Origin: Acinetobacter sp. MB5
GTDB lineage: Bacteria; Pseudomonadota; Gammaproteobacteria; Pseudomonadales; Moraxellaceae
Assembly: GCF_003261585.1 (NCBI RefSeq)
Contig: NZ_POVU01000014.1
Location: 1-64,000 of the forward strand
Length of the DNA: 64,000 bases
Reading direction: 5' to 3'
The notes under the pieces are model-generated. The model ran no database searches, was not told the origin of the DNA, and saw only the letters and a list, made by a program, of their open reading frames with translations. Positions 9,872-19,733 of this stretch are shown here, piece after piece (position 1 is the stretch's first letter; the number at the start of each line of letters is the position of its first letter). The position numbers and the translations under genes are program-made.

Positions 9872-11185
9872 ATGTTTCAGTATTTCCAGTCTTTAAAACC
9901 TGTTCAATTGACCATGCTCAGCTTAATGACCGCATGTCCAACTCTTCTATATGCTGAAAGTCCAAACAGCAATGAACAGCAACTTCATCTAGAAATTCAG
10001 GACTTACGTTCACGCTTGGAAAAGCTTCAAGCACAAGTAGATGCTTCAGCTGTGTCATCATCTTCAATGACGGTGCAGCCATCAGGCACCGCAAAAGGCA
10101 CAGAACCAAAACAAGCATCAGAAAAGTTGGTTGGCAGTAATGTCAGTGTTGGATCTGCGATCAGTGATACCCAGCTTCATCTATACGGATTTGTACGTGC
10201 TGATGCATCCTACCAGTTCAAAGGTGGAAATGGGATTTTTAACCATATCAACAAAGCAGATTTGCAAGGAACAACTACCCATCAAGATCAATTTTATACA
10301 ACTGTCACCACTAGTCGTATCGGTTTAGATCTGAAAACAAAAATTGCGGATCAAGAAGTTGGTGGAAAACTAGAGTTCGATTTTCGTGGTGGTACAGATG
10401 CCAGTGCTGCGCGTGTACGACATGCTTATATTACCTATCAAAACTGGCTTATCGGACAAACGACATCGAATTTCCTCGCCAATGAGTTTATTCCTGAAAT
10501 CGTAGATTTTGGTTCACCCGTTGGCGTTGGCACGATTCGTACTCCGATGTTGCGTTATAGCAATCGGTTTAGCCCAGCAACACAATATTCTGTTGCTTTA
10601 GAACAAGGACGTAGTGACAACAGATTCCCGACTTTAACAGGTAAGCTCCAATATAAATTTCCAAAAAATAAAGGTTCTATCGCACTTCGAGGACTGACTC
10701 AGGAAGTTCGTGCCAATACGACTGATCCCAAAACGGCCTTAAGTTGGGGTGTTGCTTTAGGGGCGGGTTATCATGTAACCAACCGTTTAACGCTTAAAGG
10801 GGACTATAGTCATATCAAAGGGGATGATCGCTTTATGCTGTATAGCAATACCGCATTTGATACGACAACAACATCTCATCTGAATCTGAATGAATTTGAC
10901 ACACTTTCTTTAGGGCTGACTTATCAATTTATGCCAACACTACGGGGTACGTTTGGCTATGGCGCGATACTTGCCAATACAAACAATGCATATGCACAAA
11001 AGGCTCGTTCAAGTCATGACACTACGCAAAACAAGCAACTACAACAAGGATGGATTAATTTAATGTATTCACCTGTAGCACCTTTAACTTTTGGTATCGA
11101 ATACATTTACGGAGAACGTCAAACATTTGATGGTGTCGTTGGTAAAGATAGTCGTATCGAAACCATGGTTCGCTATAACTTTTAA
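9872..11185 (+). CDS. DcaP-like trimeric outer-membrane porin
   Basis: A 437-residue outer-membrane protein. The signal peptide ends near 'LLYAES'. It is followed by a coiled-coil segment ('LHLEIQDLRSRLEKLQAQV'), a Ser/Thr-rich linker and a beta-barrel starting 'TQLHLYGFVRADASYQF' and ending in the usual C-terminal phenylalanine ('MVRYNF'). This layout is that of Acinetobacter DcaP. ATG at 9872 is preferred: GGAGA lies 8 nt upstream and the signal peptide is then normal; in-frame ATGs at 9842 and 9857 are alternatives. Known: DcaP is a trimeric channel preferring negatively charged dicarboxylates. Next to an anion symporter it fits uptake of a di- or tricarboxylic acid. Confidence 0.85.
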   Translation: MFQYFQSLKPVQLTMLSLMTACPTLLYAESPNSNEQQLHLEIQDLRSRLEKLQAQVDASAVSSSSMTVQPSGTAKGTEPKQASEKLVGSNVSVGSAISDTQLHLYGFVRADASYQFKGGNGIFNHINKADLQGTTTHQDQFYTTVTTSRIGLDLKTKIADQEVGGKLEFDFRGGTDASAARVRHAYITYQNWLIGQTTSNFLANEFIPEIVDFGSPVGVGTIRTPMLRYSNRFSPATQYSVALEQGRSDNRFPTLTGKLQYKFPKNKGSIALRGLTQEVRANTTDPKTALSWGVALGAGYHVTNRLTLKGDYSHIKGDDRFMLYSNTAFDTTTTSHLNLNEFDTLSLGLTYQFMPTLRGTFGYGAILANTNNAYAQKARSSHDTTQNKQLQQGWINLMYSPVAPLTFGIEYIYGERQTFDGVVGKDSRIETMVRYNF

Positions 11186-11199
11186 GAATTGAAATAAAG

Positions 11200-11231
11200 G
11201 GTCTATGTACCAATAGCTTGTTACATAGACC
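11200..11231 (+). terminator. Probable terminator after the porin gene
   Basis: GGTCTATGTA (11200-11209) pairs with TACATAGACC (11222-11231) around a 12-nt loop and is followed by TTGTTTG. It starts 15 bp after the porin stop codon. It likely ends the aconitase-transporter-porin unit. The T-run is weak. Confidence 0.55.
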
Positions 11232-11509
11232 TTGTTTGAATGCCGATGTACATTGCTAGATTCATCAAATTTAAATTAGATTTATCTTGATTTATAAAAC
11301 AAAAGATCATGGCGAAACCTCTGGATTGATTGCAAATGAGAAGCGTGAAAGCAATGTATCCTTGGATTTTATGCCTTGGCTTACCATTCATCCATTTTAA
11401 TAATAAAAGCAAGATCCTAATAAAGAAGAATGATGGATTTGATTGGCGCGATTTTTGCTCAAGACATCTCGGATCACTAAAGACATTTTGTCAAAAGATC
11501 AAATAAAGA

Positions 11510-12895
11510 ATGAACATGAGAAATTCGAGAATGAAAATTATAAGCGCAGACTATGTCCTCACCATGGACGCTCAATTGACCTGTATTAAAAATGGCGCTG
11601 TGCTTGTAGATGGTGACAAGATTAAAGCAATTGGGCAGGTGAATGATCTTTGCCAAAAATGGCCCGAGGCAACCCATCAGAACTATGCGCATACGATCTT
11701 GATGCCTGGATTAGTGAATACCCATTGTCACTCTGGTTTACTAAGAGGAACAGCCGAAGGGTTAGCTGTTTGGGATTGGCTGCAACAGTTTATCGACCCA
11801 ATGCATAGAGTGCTGACAGCAACAGATGCTCAGGCAGCTTCTTATTTATGTTATGCAGAAGCTTTATTGTCTGGTACTACGACCATTGTTGATATGTGGC
11901 GTTTTATGGATGGCAGTGCAGAAGCCGCAGCACAATTAGGGATTCGTGCGATTTTGGTTCCGTATGTTGCAGAACACCCAGATCACAATTATTTTGAAAC
12001 GCTAAAAACCAATGAAGCCTTGATTCAAAAATGGCACCAGCAGGCACAGGGTCGGATCGATGTCTGGGTTGGACTTGAGCATTTATTTTATGCTGAACCA
12101 AAAGCTTTAACCCAGATTCGGGCGTTATGCAAAGACTACCAGACAGGTTTTCATACACATAGCAACGAGAGCCAGTTTGATGTTAAAGAAAATTTAAAAC
12201 GCTATGGCATGCGTCCTATTCAGACTTTAGAAAAGCAAGGCTTGCTGGATGTTCCTCATTCCTTACTGGCGCATTGTGTCTGGTTAGATGATCAAGAAAT
12301 CAAGATATTACAAGAACATGCCGTTGGTGTTGCACATAACCCAATTTCGAATATGAAATTAGCTTCTGGTGCAGCTCCGATCACTAAACTTCTGGAGCAG
12401 GGTATAGCTGTGGGATTGGGAACAGATGGGGAAAAGGAAAACAATAATCTCGATTTATTTGAGGAAATGAAAACCGCATCACTCTTGGCTAAGTTTAGCA
12501 ATTTAGATGCTTCTGCATTGGATGCGTCTACAATTTGCCAAATGGCTACCATAAAAGGAGCGACAGCACTCGGAATGCAAGACAAAATTGGTTCTTTAGA
12601 AGTCGGGAAAGCCGCAGATATGATCGCGGTCAATATTGCGACACCACGAATGACACCACTTATTGATGAAGGAAGATTATTCAATTTATACGCAAACTTG
12701 GTGCATGCAGTACAAGGTTCAGATGTCATAATGACCATGGTGGCAGGACAAATTGTGGTAGATCAAGGAAAACTCGTGAATGCCGATCTTAAGCAACTCA
12801 TTGATGCTGTGAATGTATCTGCACCATTATTATTTCAAAGAAGAGATGAGTGGATGCAGTTCCATGGAACAAGCATGAATGAACTCCAACGATAA
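11510..12895 (+). CDS. Amidohydrolase (guanine/S-adenosylhomocysteine deaminase-like, TRZ/ATZ type)
   Basis: A metal-dependent amidohydrolase of up to 461 residues. Metal ligands are visible: 'NTHCHSGL' (HxH), 'FHTHSNES', 'LLAHCVW' and 'GLGTDGE'. This is the set of the TRZ/ATZ and MTA/SAH deaminase group, which deaminates aminated purine or triazine rings. The start is uncertain: ATGs at 11510, 11516 and 11531 lie close together (the last gives MKIISADYVLTMD, where family similarity begins) and none has a strong ribosome site. It is separated from the porin by a probable terminator and 278 bp, so it is probably its own unit. The substrate is not predictable. Confidence 0.8.
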   Translation: MNMRNSRMKIISADYVLTMDAQLTCIKNGAVLVDGDKIKAIGQVNDLCQKWPEATHQNYAHTILMPGLVNTHCHSGLLRGTAEGLAVWDWLQQFIDPMHRVLTATDAQAASYLCYAEALLSGTTTIVDMWRFMDGSAEAAAQLGIRAILVPYVAEHPDHNYFETLKTNEALIQKWHQQAQGRIDVWVGLEHLFYAEPKALTQIRALCKDYQTGFHTHSNESQFDVKENLKRYGMRPIQTLEKQGLLDVPHSLLAHCVWLDDQEIKILQEHAVGVAHNPISNMKLASGAAPITKLLEQGIAVGLGTDGEKENNNLDLFEEMKTASLLAKFSNLDASALDASTICQMATIKGATALGMQDKIGSLEVGKAADMIAVNIATPRMTPLIDEGRLFNLYANLVHAVQGSDVIMTMVAGQIVVDQGKLVNADLKQLIDAVNVSAPLLFQRRDEWMQFHGTSMNELQR

Positions 12896-13548
12896 AAGAC
12901 TTCTTTCATAATTACCTACGTCCTCTTTATTTTTCTCCCTGAGCAAAATTGAATTATATTTCAATGCAGTGCAAGTGAAATAAAAAGGACTTATGAAATA
13001 AGTCTAATTTTAAGCGTATTAATATAAGATGAATTTTACAAATCATTCATAATCAATATAAATTTTAAAATGACAAATCATCGTTCTTGCATAAGTGCGA
13101 TGATCGCTCTGAACTGCCGATTGTATTTTTAGAAAAAGAATACCTTACAGGATAGGTTAGTCCAGCTCAGATGAGAATTTTGCATGACGTATGATGTTAT
13201 TGATGAGTATAGTGGATTTAAATCATCTGAATCTGACAAATAATTCATATAAATACAGATGTAAATTGTTTTTAAAATTCAAATTAAATGCTTATTTAAA
13301 CAAAGTATTTTTAAATAATATATGTGAAAATCATCCTTTTGGATGATTTTTTATCATCCGCTAGAGATTATTTTTTACTCATCATCTCTAATAATTCTTT
13401 TCGTGAATCTTTGCTTTTGAGTCTAAGGTAAGGGCTTAATGTTAGTCATTCTCTGATTACATGGATAGATAATCATCATTTTAGAAAAGAATTGACGGAG
13501 ATGGATTGAGAACAATGTCGTGAGTACAAATCATACTTCTAGGGAAAG
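12896..13548. other. Long intergenic region with one terminator-like hairpin
   Basis: About 650 bp without a convincing gene. The only clear structure is the hairpin at 13327-13352. The stretch probably contains decayed sequence, because a fragment of an outer-membrane protein gene follows directly. Confidence 0.5.
13327..13352 (+). terminator. Rho-independent terminator-like hairpin
   Basis: AAAATCATCC (13327-13336), loop TTTT, then GGATGATTTT (13341-13350) and further T. The stem is perfect over 10 bp. No intact gene ends just before it on either strand (the nearest is the amidohydrolase, 430 bp upstream), so it may belong to a lost gene. Confidence 0.6.
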
Positions 13549-13731
13549 ATGCTAATGCTGCTGATCAAGCCAACATTTATCTCACTTGATACCGCCTTCA
13601 AATATAAAAGAGTCACGCTTAGCCCATTTGTCCAATATATCTGGAATCCGGATAACTTTTACCGATCAAATCAAGGGGGATTTGATCATAACGTCATTGT
13701 GGGATTGTTAACTCAAGTGAATTTATATTAA
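13549..13731 (+). pseudogene. C-terminal remnant of an outer-membrane beta-barrel protein
   Basis: Sixty codons end with strand-like, aromatic-rich sequence ('LDTAFKYKRVTLSPFVQYIW', then 'NPDNFYRSNQGGFDHNVIVG') and a terminal tyrosine ('QVNLY'). This looks like the last strands of a barrel, perhaps of the phenol-degradation MetA-associated porin type. No signal peptide or full-length frame exists upstream. The neighbouring frame over the first codons reads 'GKDANAADQANIYL' and then stops, which suggests a frameshift at the junction. The stop lies 11 bp before the next gene. Confidence 0.45.
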
Positions 13732-13742
13732 GGAGTTTAACC

Positions 13743-15032
13743 ATGAAATTATCAAAAATCGCATTATGTTCAGGAGCACTGATAATGAGTAGTCTTAGTT
13801 TTGCACAATACACATGTAAACAACTTGAAATCGTAGATTGTCCAAATCAGGTCGATCAAAAATTACCTGATCCGCATGACATGTTAACGTGGAATCAGCA
13901 ACAGCGTTTAATTGGCTTCCGTAATACCTATAAAAGTTATGATGGCAGTGTATTTTATGCCAATAAAAACAATGTTCTAGAATTACATAAATATAAAAAG
14001 ACCATTAATAATCATAATATTAGTTTTAGCTTGGATAATAAAACCTATCATCTTAATGACTATTTACAAAGTCAGGATGTCGCAGGGCTGATTATTTTGA
14101 AAAATGGTCAGATTGCTTATGAATATTATAAAGATGACAATGATGCTACGACTTTGTGGACATCTAGATCCGTTGCAAAATCTATTGTTGCGACCTTGAT
14201 TGGGGTTGCCGTTAAACAGGGTAAAATCACCTCATTAGATGATCCGATTATTAAATATTTGCCAGATCTGAAAGGTACTGCATGGGATCAGGTCAGCTTA
14301 AGACAATTAATGCAACATACCTCTGGGGTAGATTGGAGCGAAGACTATACAGATCCTCAATCCGATTTTTCTAAAATGACGTATTGTGAAGTCAAGGCAG
14401 ATCCTGATGCTTGTGTTTATGAGCTGGTTAAAAACCTCAAAGCCAAATATAAACCAGGCACAGTCTGGTCTTACTCGACTGGTGGTGCATATTTGGTGGG
14501 TAAAGTCCTTGAGGCTGCCACGCATGAGAATATTGCCAGTTATTTAGAAAAGAATGTTTGGCAAAAAGCAGGCATGGAAAAAAATGGCATCTGGCAATCT
14601 TATAAACGTGGCGTAACAGACATGGGCGGGCATGGATTTAACGCCACGCTACGTGATTATGCACGTTTGGGTCTATTTATTTTAAATGAAGGAAAGCTGG
14701 CTAATGGGCAAAAGTTATTGCCAAATGGATGGACTGAAGAAGCAACCGACTGGAACAAAGCTGAGCGTTCGGTCTCAGAAGCCTATCCACAAGGAACTTA
14801 TGGTTTTCAGTGGTGGAATTCGCATGCTAAACATGGTTCTCCGATAACCACCAAAAATGCGCAGTATACTTACTGGGGCCTTGGTATTTATGGACAAATT
14901 ATGGCAATCAATCCGAAAGATAATATTGTGATGATCCAGTGGAGTACTTGGCCAACTGCAATGCCTTCTGAAAAACTCATGGATGAAAAAAGCTTATTCT
15001 TAAATGCAGTGACAAATTATCTGGAGAAATAA
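13743..15032 (+). CDS. Serine hydrolase, class C beta-lactamase / NylB-like family
   Basis: A 429-residue exported protein; the signal peptide ends near 'SLSFAQ'. The class C beta-lactamase/family VIII esterase triad is present: 'SVAKS' (Ser-x-x-Lys), 'YSTGG' for the Tyr-x-Asn position, and 'WGLGIYGQ' in place of the KTG box. 'SVAKS' and overall layout resemble 6-aminohexanoate-dimer hydrolase (NylB) and related periplasmic esterases or amidases rather than true beta-lactamases. AAGGAG lies 7 nt before the ATG. A strong terminator follows. Substrate unknown; several cysteines in the mature part could form disulphides. Confidence 0.75.
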   Translation: MKLSKIALCSGALIMSSLSFAQYTCKQLEIVDCPNQVDQKLPDPHDMLTWNQQQRLIGFRNTYKSYDGSVFYANKNNVLELHKYKKTINNHNISFSLDNKTYHLNDYLQSQDVAGLIILKNGQIAYEYYKDDNDATTLWTSRSVAKSIVATLIGVAVKQGKITSLDDPIIKYLPDLKGTAWDQVSLRQLMQHTSGVDWSEDYTDPQSDFSKMTYCEVKADPDACVYELVKNLKAKYKPGTVWSYSTGGAYLVGKVLEAATHENIASYLEKNVWQKAGMEKNGIWQSYKRGVTDMGGHGFNATLRDYARLGLFILNEGKLANGQKLLPNGWTEEATDWNKAERSVSEAYPQGTYGFQWWNSHAKHGSPITTKNAQYTYWGLGIYGQIMAINPKDNIVMIQWSTWPTAMPSEKLMDEKSLFLNAVTNYLEK

Positions 15033-15086
15033 ATGTCACCTGCTTAAAATTTCACTGACCTGAGTTTGATGGTTCATTGAAATGTT

Positions 15087-15121
15087 AAAAGAGCTCATTT
15101 TTACTAAAATGAGCTCTTTTT
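15087..15121 (+). terminator. Rho-independent terminator after serine hydrolase
   Basis: A perfect 15-bp stem (15087-15101 with 15106-15120) around loop TACT, containing GAGCTC, is flanked by A and T runs. It can serve in both directions. Confidence 0.85.
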
Positions 15122-15339
15122 GATTGAGTTGAAAAGATTACGCAACGATTTTTAAAATAAAAATATCAGTCGTTTAGTTTTTAATGTGTTGTTAATGAAG
15201 TAGTTTTTATAAAAATAGATTTCTCAGCAATGATCTGTTAAATATAATAAAAATCGATTATATCATTATCCTACATCACTTCAGATGCTGGCGGCTTCAG
15301 GTTCATTTTATACAAAAGAAATAGCAACAAACTCTTATC

Positions 15340-16224
15340 TTAGTTAGAGACATATTTGTTCACTAACCGAATTAACTCATCTTGCAGTCTTGACGTATTT
15401 GTTTTAGAAAAAGTCATATATAAACCAATCTTGGGCAATGGTTTATCAGTTTGCTTTAAGACGACTTGTTTGGGAATAATCGATTTTACATACGCAGGAA
15501 CGAATGAATAGCCAAGCCCCATCGCAATTGAGTTGATGTTAAATAAAATATTTTTGGAATAATAAAAATTTTTAATTTCAATTTTTTGTTTGAATAGAAA
15601 CTCGCGAATAATTCGGTTTAATTCAAATGAAAAATTTGAATCGCTGATCACAAAATCACAGTCATTCAATTGCTTAATCGGAACAATATCATATTTTGCT
15701 AAAGGAGAATCTGTATGCATTGCCAAGTAAAGCTGTTCAGAAAATAAAAAGTGAGACTCAAAATTTTCCTCATTAATACAATGTCTTGTAAAGGCAATAT
15801 CTAATTCACCGCTACGCAGTCGATCTAATTGTTCCCGACAAGTTAAGCTCATAAATTGGATATTTAAATTTGGAAATTTCTGTTTCAACTCGGGAATAAT
15901 TTGCGGGAAGATTTTCATTTCTGCAACAGGCAGGAATCCGATATTGAGTCGTTCTTCTCTAGAATTTGCGACTTGTCGGGCAGTATTAATCGCAATTTTG
16001 ACCTGATTTAAAACCTTTTCCGCTTCGGCAAGAAATGCCACGCCTTCAGGTGTAAGACGGATGCTTTTTGAACTACGATCTAATAATGAAACACCAACTT
16101 CCTCTTCTAACTGCTTAATTTGCATGCTAAGGGAGGGTTGTGCTGTAAATAATCGCTGCGCTGCTTTGGTAAAACTTAATTCCTCAGCAACAGCAATAAA
16201 ATATCTTAAATGACGTAATTCCAT
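15340..16224 (-). CDS. LysR-family regulator, HcaR-like
   Basis: A 294-residue LysR protein starting 'MELRHLRYFIAVAEELSFTKAAQRL', with the HTH 'TAQPSLSMQIKQLEEEVG'. The 'LNIGFLPVAEMKIFPQIIPEL' stretch after the linker is close to HcaR of E. coli. It lies 215 bp downstream of mhpB on the same strand, so it may be transcribed with mhpA-mhpB or alone. Inference: it responds to a phenylpropionate-type acid and controls the mhp genes. A second HcaR-like paralogue is at 27168. Confidence 0.85.
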   Translation of the reverse strand: MELRHLRYFIAVAEELSFTKAAQRLFTAQPSLSMQIKQLEEEVGVSLLDRSSKSIRLTPEGVAFLAEAEKVLNQVKIAINTARQVANSREERLNIGFLPVAEMKIFPQIIPELKQKFPNLNIQFMSLTCREQLDRLRSGELDIAFTRHCINEENFESHFLFSEQLYLAMHTDSPLAKYDIVPIKQLNDCDFVISDSNFSFELNRIIREFLFKQKIEIKNFYYSKNILFNINSIAMGLGYSFVPAYVKSIIPKQVVLKQTDKPLPKIGLYMTFSKTNTSRLQDELIRLVNKYVSN

Positions 16225-16439
16225 ATCTGTTTAACATCCGTATCACACACGATGGCTATGTTGCCTTAACACTTATAAAGCTGGCAATGTATTTGCACTC
16301 CATCATTTCAAATTTAAAACTAAAGTCTTGAGTCTCATCTATGGACTCATATCAGTGTTCAGTTTCGATCTTGCAAATTAAAACAATGGAGTGAAAATTG
16401 CATTTTCAAGCACTGGTCATTTGGGTTGCATAAAATAGA

Positions 16440-17402
16440 TTATGCATCATTGGTCACAGGTGCGTGACTTGCTGTTAAAGCACCAAACCCTGCAATCCAT
16501 TCTTGAATGGGTTCATAGTAACGAATTTCTGCCTGATAAGGCTGAATTTCATTCATTGCGGCACAGGCTGCAACCCAACAACGAATTTCATGTCCACCTT
16601 TTCCACCTAAACGACAAATTTCTTCATCAGTCATATGTTCAAAACGTTCAAAGTCACCTTGAACAAAGCTTTGTAATAAACCTTGATCCCAATCCGCATT
16701 TAAAGGTAGTGCATGACCTTCTCCAATTGACATCTTTACACCGACGGCTTTCACTTTTTCCTGACGAATAGCTCTCGATTCAGGTGTCGGGTTACGCCCT
16801 GCGATTAAAAACTCTTCCATTTCTGGAGATACACTTCCCATTTGAGGTGTTGGTGGATCATGAGATAACCCACCAGAGCCTAAAATCAGAACTTTTTTAT
16901 GGGTCACTAATGTTTTTAAATATTTGCCGACGGCTCGTCCCAGTTTTACTGCATAAGACATCGGCATTAAGGGCATAGCCGCCCCATTTATGAAAATGGG
17001 GATCACGGGATAAGTCGTGAGGGAACCCGTTAAAAATAGTAGGGGCTGAGTGATGCCATGATCGGCTGTCATTCGGTAAGAATAAGCCGTTCCCACGCCC
17101 TCAGATAAAACTGTTTTGATGAGGCAAAGTGCTTCTCGCTCTGGAACCGAGATTGCACCCGGTCCCATATCCCAATCTCCTGCGGCCGTTGCATGTATAC
17201 CAATACAAGCAGGGGGCATAAGATCATAGAAAAAACCATTAAAATGATCTGGCCCGAACAAAATGATTAAGTCTGGAGAATAGGCACTGACTTCATCAGC
17301 AAGTTCAGAAAGTACTTGTCTGGCACGTTGTTCAACTTCAATCGGCGGAGAGCTGAAATCCATTAGTGGTGTATGAGAAACACAGATTAATTTAGCGCTC
17401 AT
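16440..17402 (-). CDS. mhpB: 3-(2,3-dihydroxyphenyl)propionate 1,2-dioxygenase (copy 1)
   Basis: A 320-residue class III extradiol dioxygenase (LigB-type fold), close in length to E. coli MhpB (314). Typical blocks are 'FGPDHFNGFFYDLMPP', 'ADHGITQPLLFL', 'GSGGLSHDPPTP' and the C-terminal 'EWIAGFGALTA'. The two histidines at GPDH and ADHG and the SHDPP histidine are as expected for Fe(II) binding and catalysis. It performs meta-cleavage of 2,3-dihydroxyphenylpropionate or dihydroxycinnamate. It follows mhpA by 30 bp, so the two form an operon. AAAAGGAAAATCA precedes the ATG. A second copy is inside the hca operon at 31515. Confidence 0.93.
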   Translation of the reverse strand: MSAKLICVSHTPLMDFSSPPIEVEQRARQVLSELADEVSAYSPDLIILFGPDHFNGFFYDLMPPACIGIHATAAGDWDMGPGAISVPEREALCLIKTVLSEGVGTAYSYRMTADHGITQPLLFLTGSLTTYPVIPIFINGAAMPLMPMSYAVKLGRAVGKYLKTLVTHKKVLILGSGGLSHDPPTPQMGSVSPEMEEFLIAGRNPTPESRAIRQEKVKAVGVKMSIGEGHALPLNADWDQGLLQSFVQGDFERFEHMTDEEICRLGGKGGHEIRCWVAACAAMNEIQPYQAEIRYYEPIQEWIAGFGALTASHAPVTNDA

Positions 17403-17432
17403 TGATTTTCCTTTTGCTGTCTTTAAGACGCT

Positions 17433-19052
17433 TTAACCTTTGTAAAACAGTTTGCTAAAGACAGCTTTAGACGTTTGATCAACGTGTTGTGCAACAGAAG
17501 TTGCCATAACAAAACGGTCTGGTCTTAAGAAAACAGCGGCAGAATCAGTGGTTTGACCTAGCCAGCCACGCATAAGAAACTCATTGTCAGCGACAATTTC
17601 ATAGTTTTCATCATCGGGTTGTGGTAATACATCCAGACGTCCTTTGGGTACAACCTGAATAAATTTGACCCCAAATTTTTTCCATTGAGCAATGGTTTGT
17701 GGCGACATTTTGCTACGAGGATCAATTTCCCAGCTCAGAACTGCAAAATTATTTCCAATAACATCATCTAAAAGACGAACTTGGCCATCGCGTTTATTTT
17801 GAACTTTTGGCTGAATGAACATCTTACCAGCGGTTGATTTTTTAACAGATTTTTGATGTAAAACCACGCCATCTTCATAAACAGGCATTGGTTTAAACCG
17901 CATTTCTAGAAAATATCGCTTAGCCGCAGGGATGTAATTCATCAAATAAGCTAAAGAATCGCGAACCGTACCTTGCCATTTTTTCGGTGGTGCCAATACA
18001 TGCCCCGCAGTGACCGAAAGGTCAATCATGGCTTTGGCATGTTTCTTACGTTCAATTTCATAGGTGTCGAGCAAATTGTCGTGACTTAAACCTTGAATGA
18101 CCAAAGATAATTTCCATGCCAAGTTATATGCATCGCGGATACCACTGTTGTAACCTTGGCCTTGCCAGACAGGCATAATATGTGCGGCATCACCTGCCAG
18201 TAAAATTCTTCCCTGACGAAATTGTCCTGCTAATCGCGCATTATGTGTATAGACACGATGGCGTATAAGTTCAATATTTTGTGGATTTGGTAAAACTTTG
18301 GCTAAAAGTTTTTGCAGATTTTCTGGTTGGGATAACTCTTCTTCAGTTTCTCCTGGCATCACCATAAATTCAAAACGACGAATACCGTGTGGTAAAGCGG
18401 CTGAAACATAAGGGCGTACAGGATCGCAGCATAAATAGACGTTTGGTGTCGCTAAGGGATCATTTGCTATATCAATCACGATCCATTTATTTGGAGCAGT
18501 TTTTCCTTCAAAGCTAATATTCAACGTTCGACGGACTAAACTATTCCCACCATCGCATGCAACTAAGTATTTGGCATGAATTTGATGTGCAGGTTTGCCT
18601 TTGGTTTGAATATCTAAAATGACTTGATCGGCATCTTGTTTAAAGCTGAGGAGTTCTGTTGAGAACAAGATATCAACATTTTGAAAACGACCGAGACTGT
18701 CACATAACACACGGTCAACTTGTGGCTGATTAAAAGCATTGCGTCGCGACCAACCAAATTCATAAGTTTTAGGTTGCATATCCGCAAAAATTACCCCTTT
18801 AGGGGTTAGGAATCGCATACTATGTTCAGGAGTGATATGCGGCAAAATATTTTTAATCACACCTAAGGATTGCATTGCCCTCAGCGATTCGTCATCAATC
18901 CCAATTGCACGTGGAAAATTAATGAGCGTATCCAGTTGTTCAATAACAATGGTTTTAATTCCTTTTAAGCCCAAATAATTTGCAATGGCCAAACCCACTG
19001 GGCCTGCACCTAAAATAGCAACGTCATAATCCAATCCAGATTTAACCGCCAT
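17433..19052 (-). CDS. mhpA: 3-(3-hydroxyphenyl)propionate hydroxylase
   Basis: A 539-residue FAD-dependent aromatic monooxygenase. The dinucleotide fold is at the start ('[18 protein letters not shown]'). The 'DG' motif is '[14 protein letters not shown]', and the second FAD motif is '[33 protein letters not shown]' split around residues 290-325. The C-terminal thioredoxin-like domain of this class is present. MhpA uses NADH and oxygen to turn 3-(3-hydroxyphenyl)propionate into the 2,3-dihydroxy compound, the substrate of the adjacent MhpB. It is the first gene of the leftward mhpA-mhpB unit; AGGGAAATACTT precedes the ATG. Confidence 0.92.
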   Translation of the reverse strand: MAVKSGLDYDVAILGAGPVGLAIANYLGLKGIKTIVIEQLDTLINFPRAIGIDDESLRAMQSLGVIKNILPHITPEHSMRFLTPKGVIFADMQPKTYEFGWSRRNAFNQPQVDRVLCDSLGRFQNVDILFSTELLSFKQDADQVILDIQTKGKPAHQIHAKYLVACDGGNSLVRRTLNISFEGKTAPNKWIVIDIANDPLATPNVYLCCDPVRPYVSAALPHGIRRFEFMVMPGETEEELSQPENLQKLLAKVLPNPQNIELIRHRVYTHNARLAGQFRQGRILLAGDAAHIMPVWQGQGYNSGIRDAYNLAWKLSLVIQGLSHDNLLDTYEIERKKHAKAMIDLSVTAGHVLAPPKKWQGTVRDSLAYLMNYIPAAKRYFLEMRFKPMPVYEDGVVLHQKSVKKSTAGKMFIQPKVQNKRDGQVRLLDDVIGNNFAVLSWEIDPRSKMSPQTIAQWKKFGVKFIQVVPKGRLDVLPQPDDENYEIVADNEFLMRGWLGQTTDSAAVFLRPDRFVMATSVAQHVDQTSKAVFSKLFYKG

Positions 19053-19733
19053 AAGTATTTCCCTAGACTTATTGAAAACTCAAGAAGTGGCTAATTTAGT
19101 TGAAGCTGGAATGCTTGGGTATAGAGCTAAAATCTCATGTTGCAAAAATTTGAAAAAAAATTTTAATTAATGTGATGTAAGATTTTGATTTTATTTAAAT
19201 AAAATTATTATTTCATTTAATTTTTGTTCTAAAATCCTATCGTATTATATATATAAACTATAGGGTGGAACCGAAACTGCAATTAATTATATTTTATATG
19301 TATCACATTTATAGGAAATTTAGATTACTTCTATTTTTTTATAGATATGAGGCTACTTTTATAATGGATAAGATGGTCTTAATTTTTCTCCTTCACCATT
19401 CTTTAAAATATTTAAGTCCTGCCCAATAAAAATAGAGGGATTTATGCGACCAGCCTAAATGATCATTAAAAAATATAAAACGATATATAAAAAATATAAT
19501 GATTTTAATTACCTATTAAAAATTAATTTAATCGCTAGTATTGGTGAAAATCAATATTAATTTAATGGTTTTGGAGTAGAGGAAATGATGGCTCAATATA
19601 AAGACCATCTTATTTAAGACACTACTCAAGCAATGGATTGCTTTTCTGTCCCTGATATCAAAAACAGATTTAAACAGTTTTAGCGGCTGTGTAATCCATT
19701 GCATTCACATGGAATGTTATTTAAGGATGCATT
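19053..19733. other. Divergent control region between mhpA and mhpT
   Basis: About 680 bp of AT-rich DNA with no credible gene. It must contain the promoters for mhpA (leftward) and mhpT (rightward). AT-rich stretches such as TATATATATAAACTATAGGG near 19250 are promoter-like, but I cannot assign an operator. Confidence 0.5.

Noticed and set aside
12292..12738. 148-codon open frame opposite the amidohydrolase gene
   Set aside because: Antisense shadow of a gene with all metal ligands; no ribosome site or recognisable protein.
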